NCBI RefSeq assembly: GCF_910588395.1
Contig: NZ_CAJUPA010000068.1
Location: 1 to 5,678 of the forward strand
Direction of reading: 5' to 3'
DNA from: an uncultured Faecalibaculum sp.
GTDB taxonomy: Bacteria > Bacillota_I > Bacilli_A > Erysipelotrichales > Erysipelotrichaceae
Length of the DNA: 5,678 nucleotides
Position numbers and translations under genes: made by a program. Numbering within the stretch: position 1 is the stretch's first letter; each line of letters begins with the position of its first letter. This document shows positions 5,159 through 5,678 of the stretch, piece by piece. The notes under the pieces are model-generated. The model had not been told where the DNA came from. It saw only the letters and a program-made list of their open reading frames with translations, and ran no database searches.

Positions 5159-5597
5159 GGTGCGAGGACCAGGAACGGAAGCTGTATTGCGAAACATTCG
5201 ACTGCGTGCACATCCCCCAGGGAATCGATCCCCAGTCGGTCAGGCAGGAATCAAGGAAAGGAATGAACATGAACTGGATACAGAAACACGCGGCTGTGCT
5301 GTCGGCAGCAGCCATCCTTGCGACCAGTACCGGAGCGGCCTACGCGGCGGATCTGGGGGTGTGCGGACCACGGTAACGCTGTGGCTGAACGGGCAGCAGA
5401 CGGAAGCGCAGATCGGGCAGCTTGACGACGACACCTGGAAGATCACGGAAGGCGGAGAGGATGCAAAAGAATACTCTGTCACCGCCGGCGGTGCCTACAC
5501 CATGAAAGACGGCGATGCCGGATATCAGCTGGATGGTCAGTCCGTGGTGGATGCCTTGTCCGAAGGGGCTGCCAGCAGCTACCAAAATTATATGTAA
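5155..5597 (+). pseudogene. Frameshifted, truncated paralogue of the anti-sigma-like protein
   Basis: Reading from GTG at 5155, the product runs through a cytoplasmic head (EDQERK, then HIPQGIDPQSVRQE) and a membrane segment ending AAYAADLG. It matches residues 1-72 of the protein at 1290-1910 with a gap of about five residues. The frame is lost in a run of five G (5355-5359) and stops at 5376. The homologous external domain resumes in the neighbouring frame (GVRTTVTLWLNG, then TAGGAYTMKDGD) and continues to a TAA at 5597. One missing G explains the shift. The last homologous part is around DGQSVVDAL, so about 70 residues of the intact C-terminus are gone, and the final SSYQNYM falls at the start of AT-rich sequence. 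A good GGAAAGG site (5255-5261) precedes an internal ATG at 5269, which could still express the membrane segment alone. Confidence 0.8.
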
Positions 5598-5678
5598 ACG
5601 CTTGCGAATGCCTGATATAATTTATCTTGATAGACTACCAAGCTCAGTTAATGGCTTATCACACATAAATAGCGCCAG
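5588..5678. other. AT-rich segment of different origin at the right edge
   Basis: From about 5588 the base composition changes abruptly from GC-rich to AT-rich, coinciding with the loss of homology to the intact membrane protein. No terminal inverted repeat or known element end is recognised. On the - strand an 18-codon frame is open from the edge to a TAA at about 5622-5624, too short to call. It may be the edge of an insertion or a recombination junction. Confidence 0.4.
5593..5621 (+). promoter_or_regulatory. Extended -10 promoter reading out of the window
   Basis: TGATATAAT (5613-5621) is a perfect extended -10 (TG, one base, TATAAT). A poor -35, TGTAAA (5593-5598), sits 17 bases upstream. 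Transcription would begin near 5628 towards the right edge. No start codon with a credible reading frame follows within the window, so the target gene lies outside. Confidence 0.5.

Overview
The window looks like chromosomal DNA from a fairly GC-rich member of the Bacillota, most likely a gut-type Lachnospiraceae or Erysipelotrichia relative. The reasons are strong GGAGG-type ribosome binding sites, short U-tailed intrinsic terminators after most genes, a DUF5688 protein (a family I know mainly from Lachnospiraceae) and an ECF sigma factor with a small membrane partner protein of a kind common in these groups. The species cannot be named from the sequence. All coding genes read on the + strand.

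Layout. Positions 1-124 probably hold the 3' end of an upstream gene and its terminator. Positions 125-267 have no convincing gene. They carry two near-identical 32-bp direct repeats with a 36-bp period, running straight into a long terminator-like hairpin. A small lipoprotein gene (373-567) follows, with a duplicated MYPLDEFN motif and its own terminator. Next is a compact two-gene module: an ECF sigma factor (809-1297) overlapping a single-span membrane protein that is probably its anti-sigma partner (1290-1910), then a terminator. The module is preceded by an RpoE-like promoter (GGAACCTT-N16-TCTGA), which suggests autoregulation. A monocistronic DUF5688 gene (2193-3134) with two candidate housekeeping promoters comes next, then a membrane-anchored glycerophosphodiester phosphodiesterase (3261-4796) with a strong terminator.

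From about 4860 to about 5590 lies a second, decayed copy of the sigma/anti-sigma module. The -35 half of the promoter is kept, but the -10 and ribosome binding site are gone. The sigma gene has lost the whole sigma-4 domain. The partner gene has a frameshift in a run of five G and is cut off at its 3' end. The sequence then becomes abruptly AT-rich, with a promoter reading out of the window, which suggests a recombination or insertion boundary.

The likely theme is cell-envelope sensing and upkeep: a lipoprotein, an ECF sigma/anti-sigma switch and a membrane phosphodiesterase that may act on glycerophosphodiesters or lipoteichoic-acid-derived substrates. The most distinctive signal is the paralogous pair of sigma modules flanking DUF5688 and the phosphodiesterase, one copy intact and one at an intermediate stage of decay.
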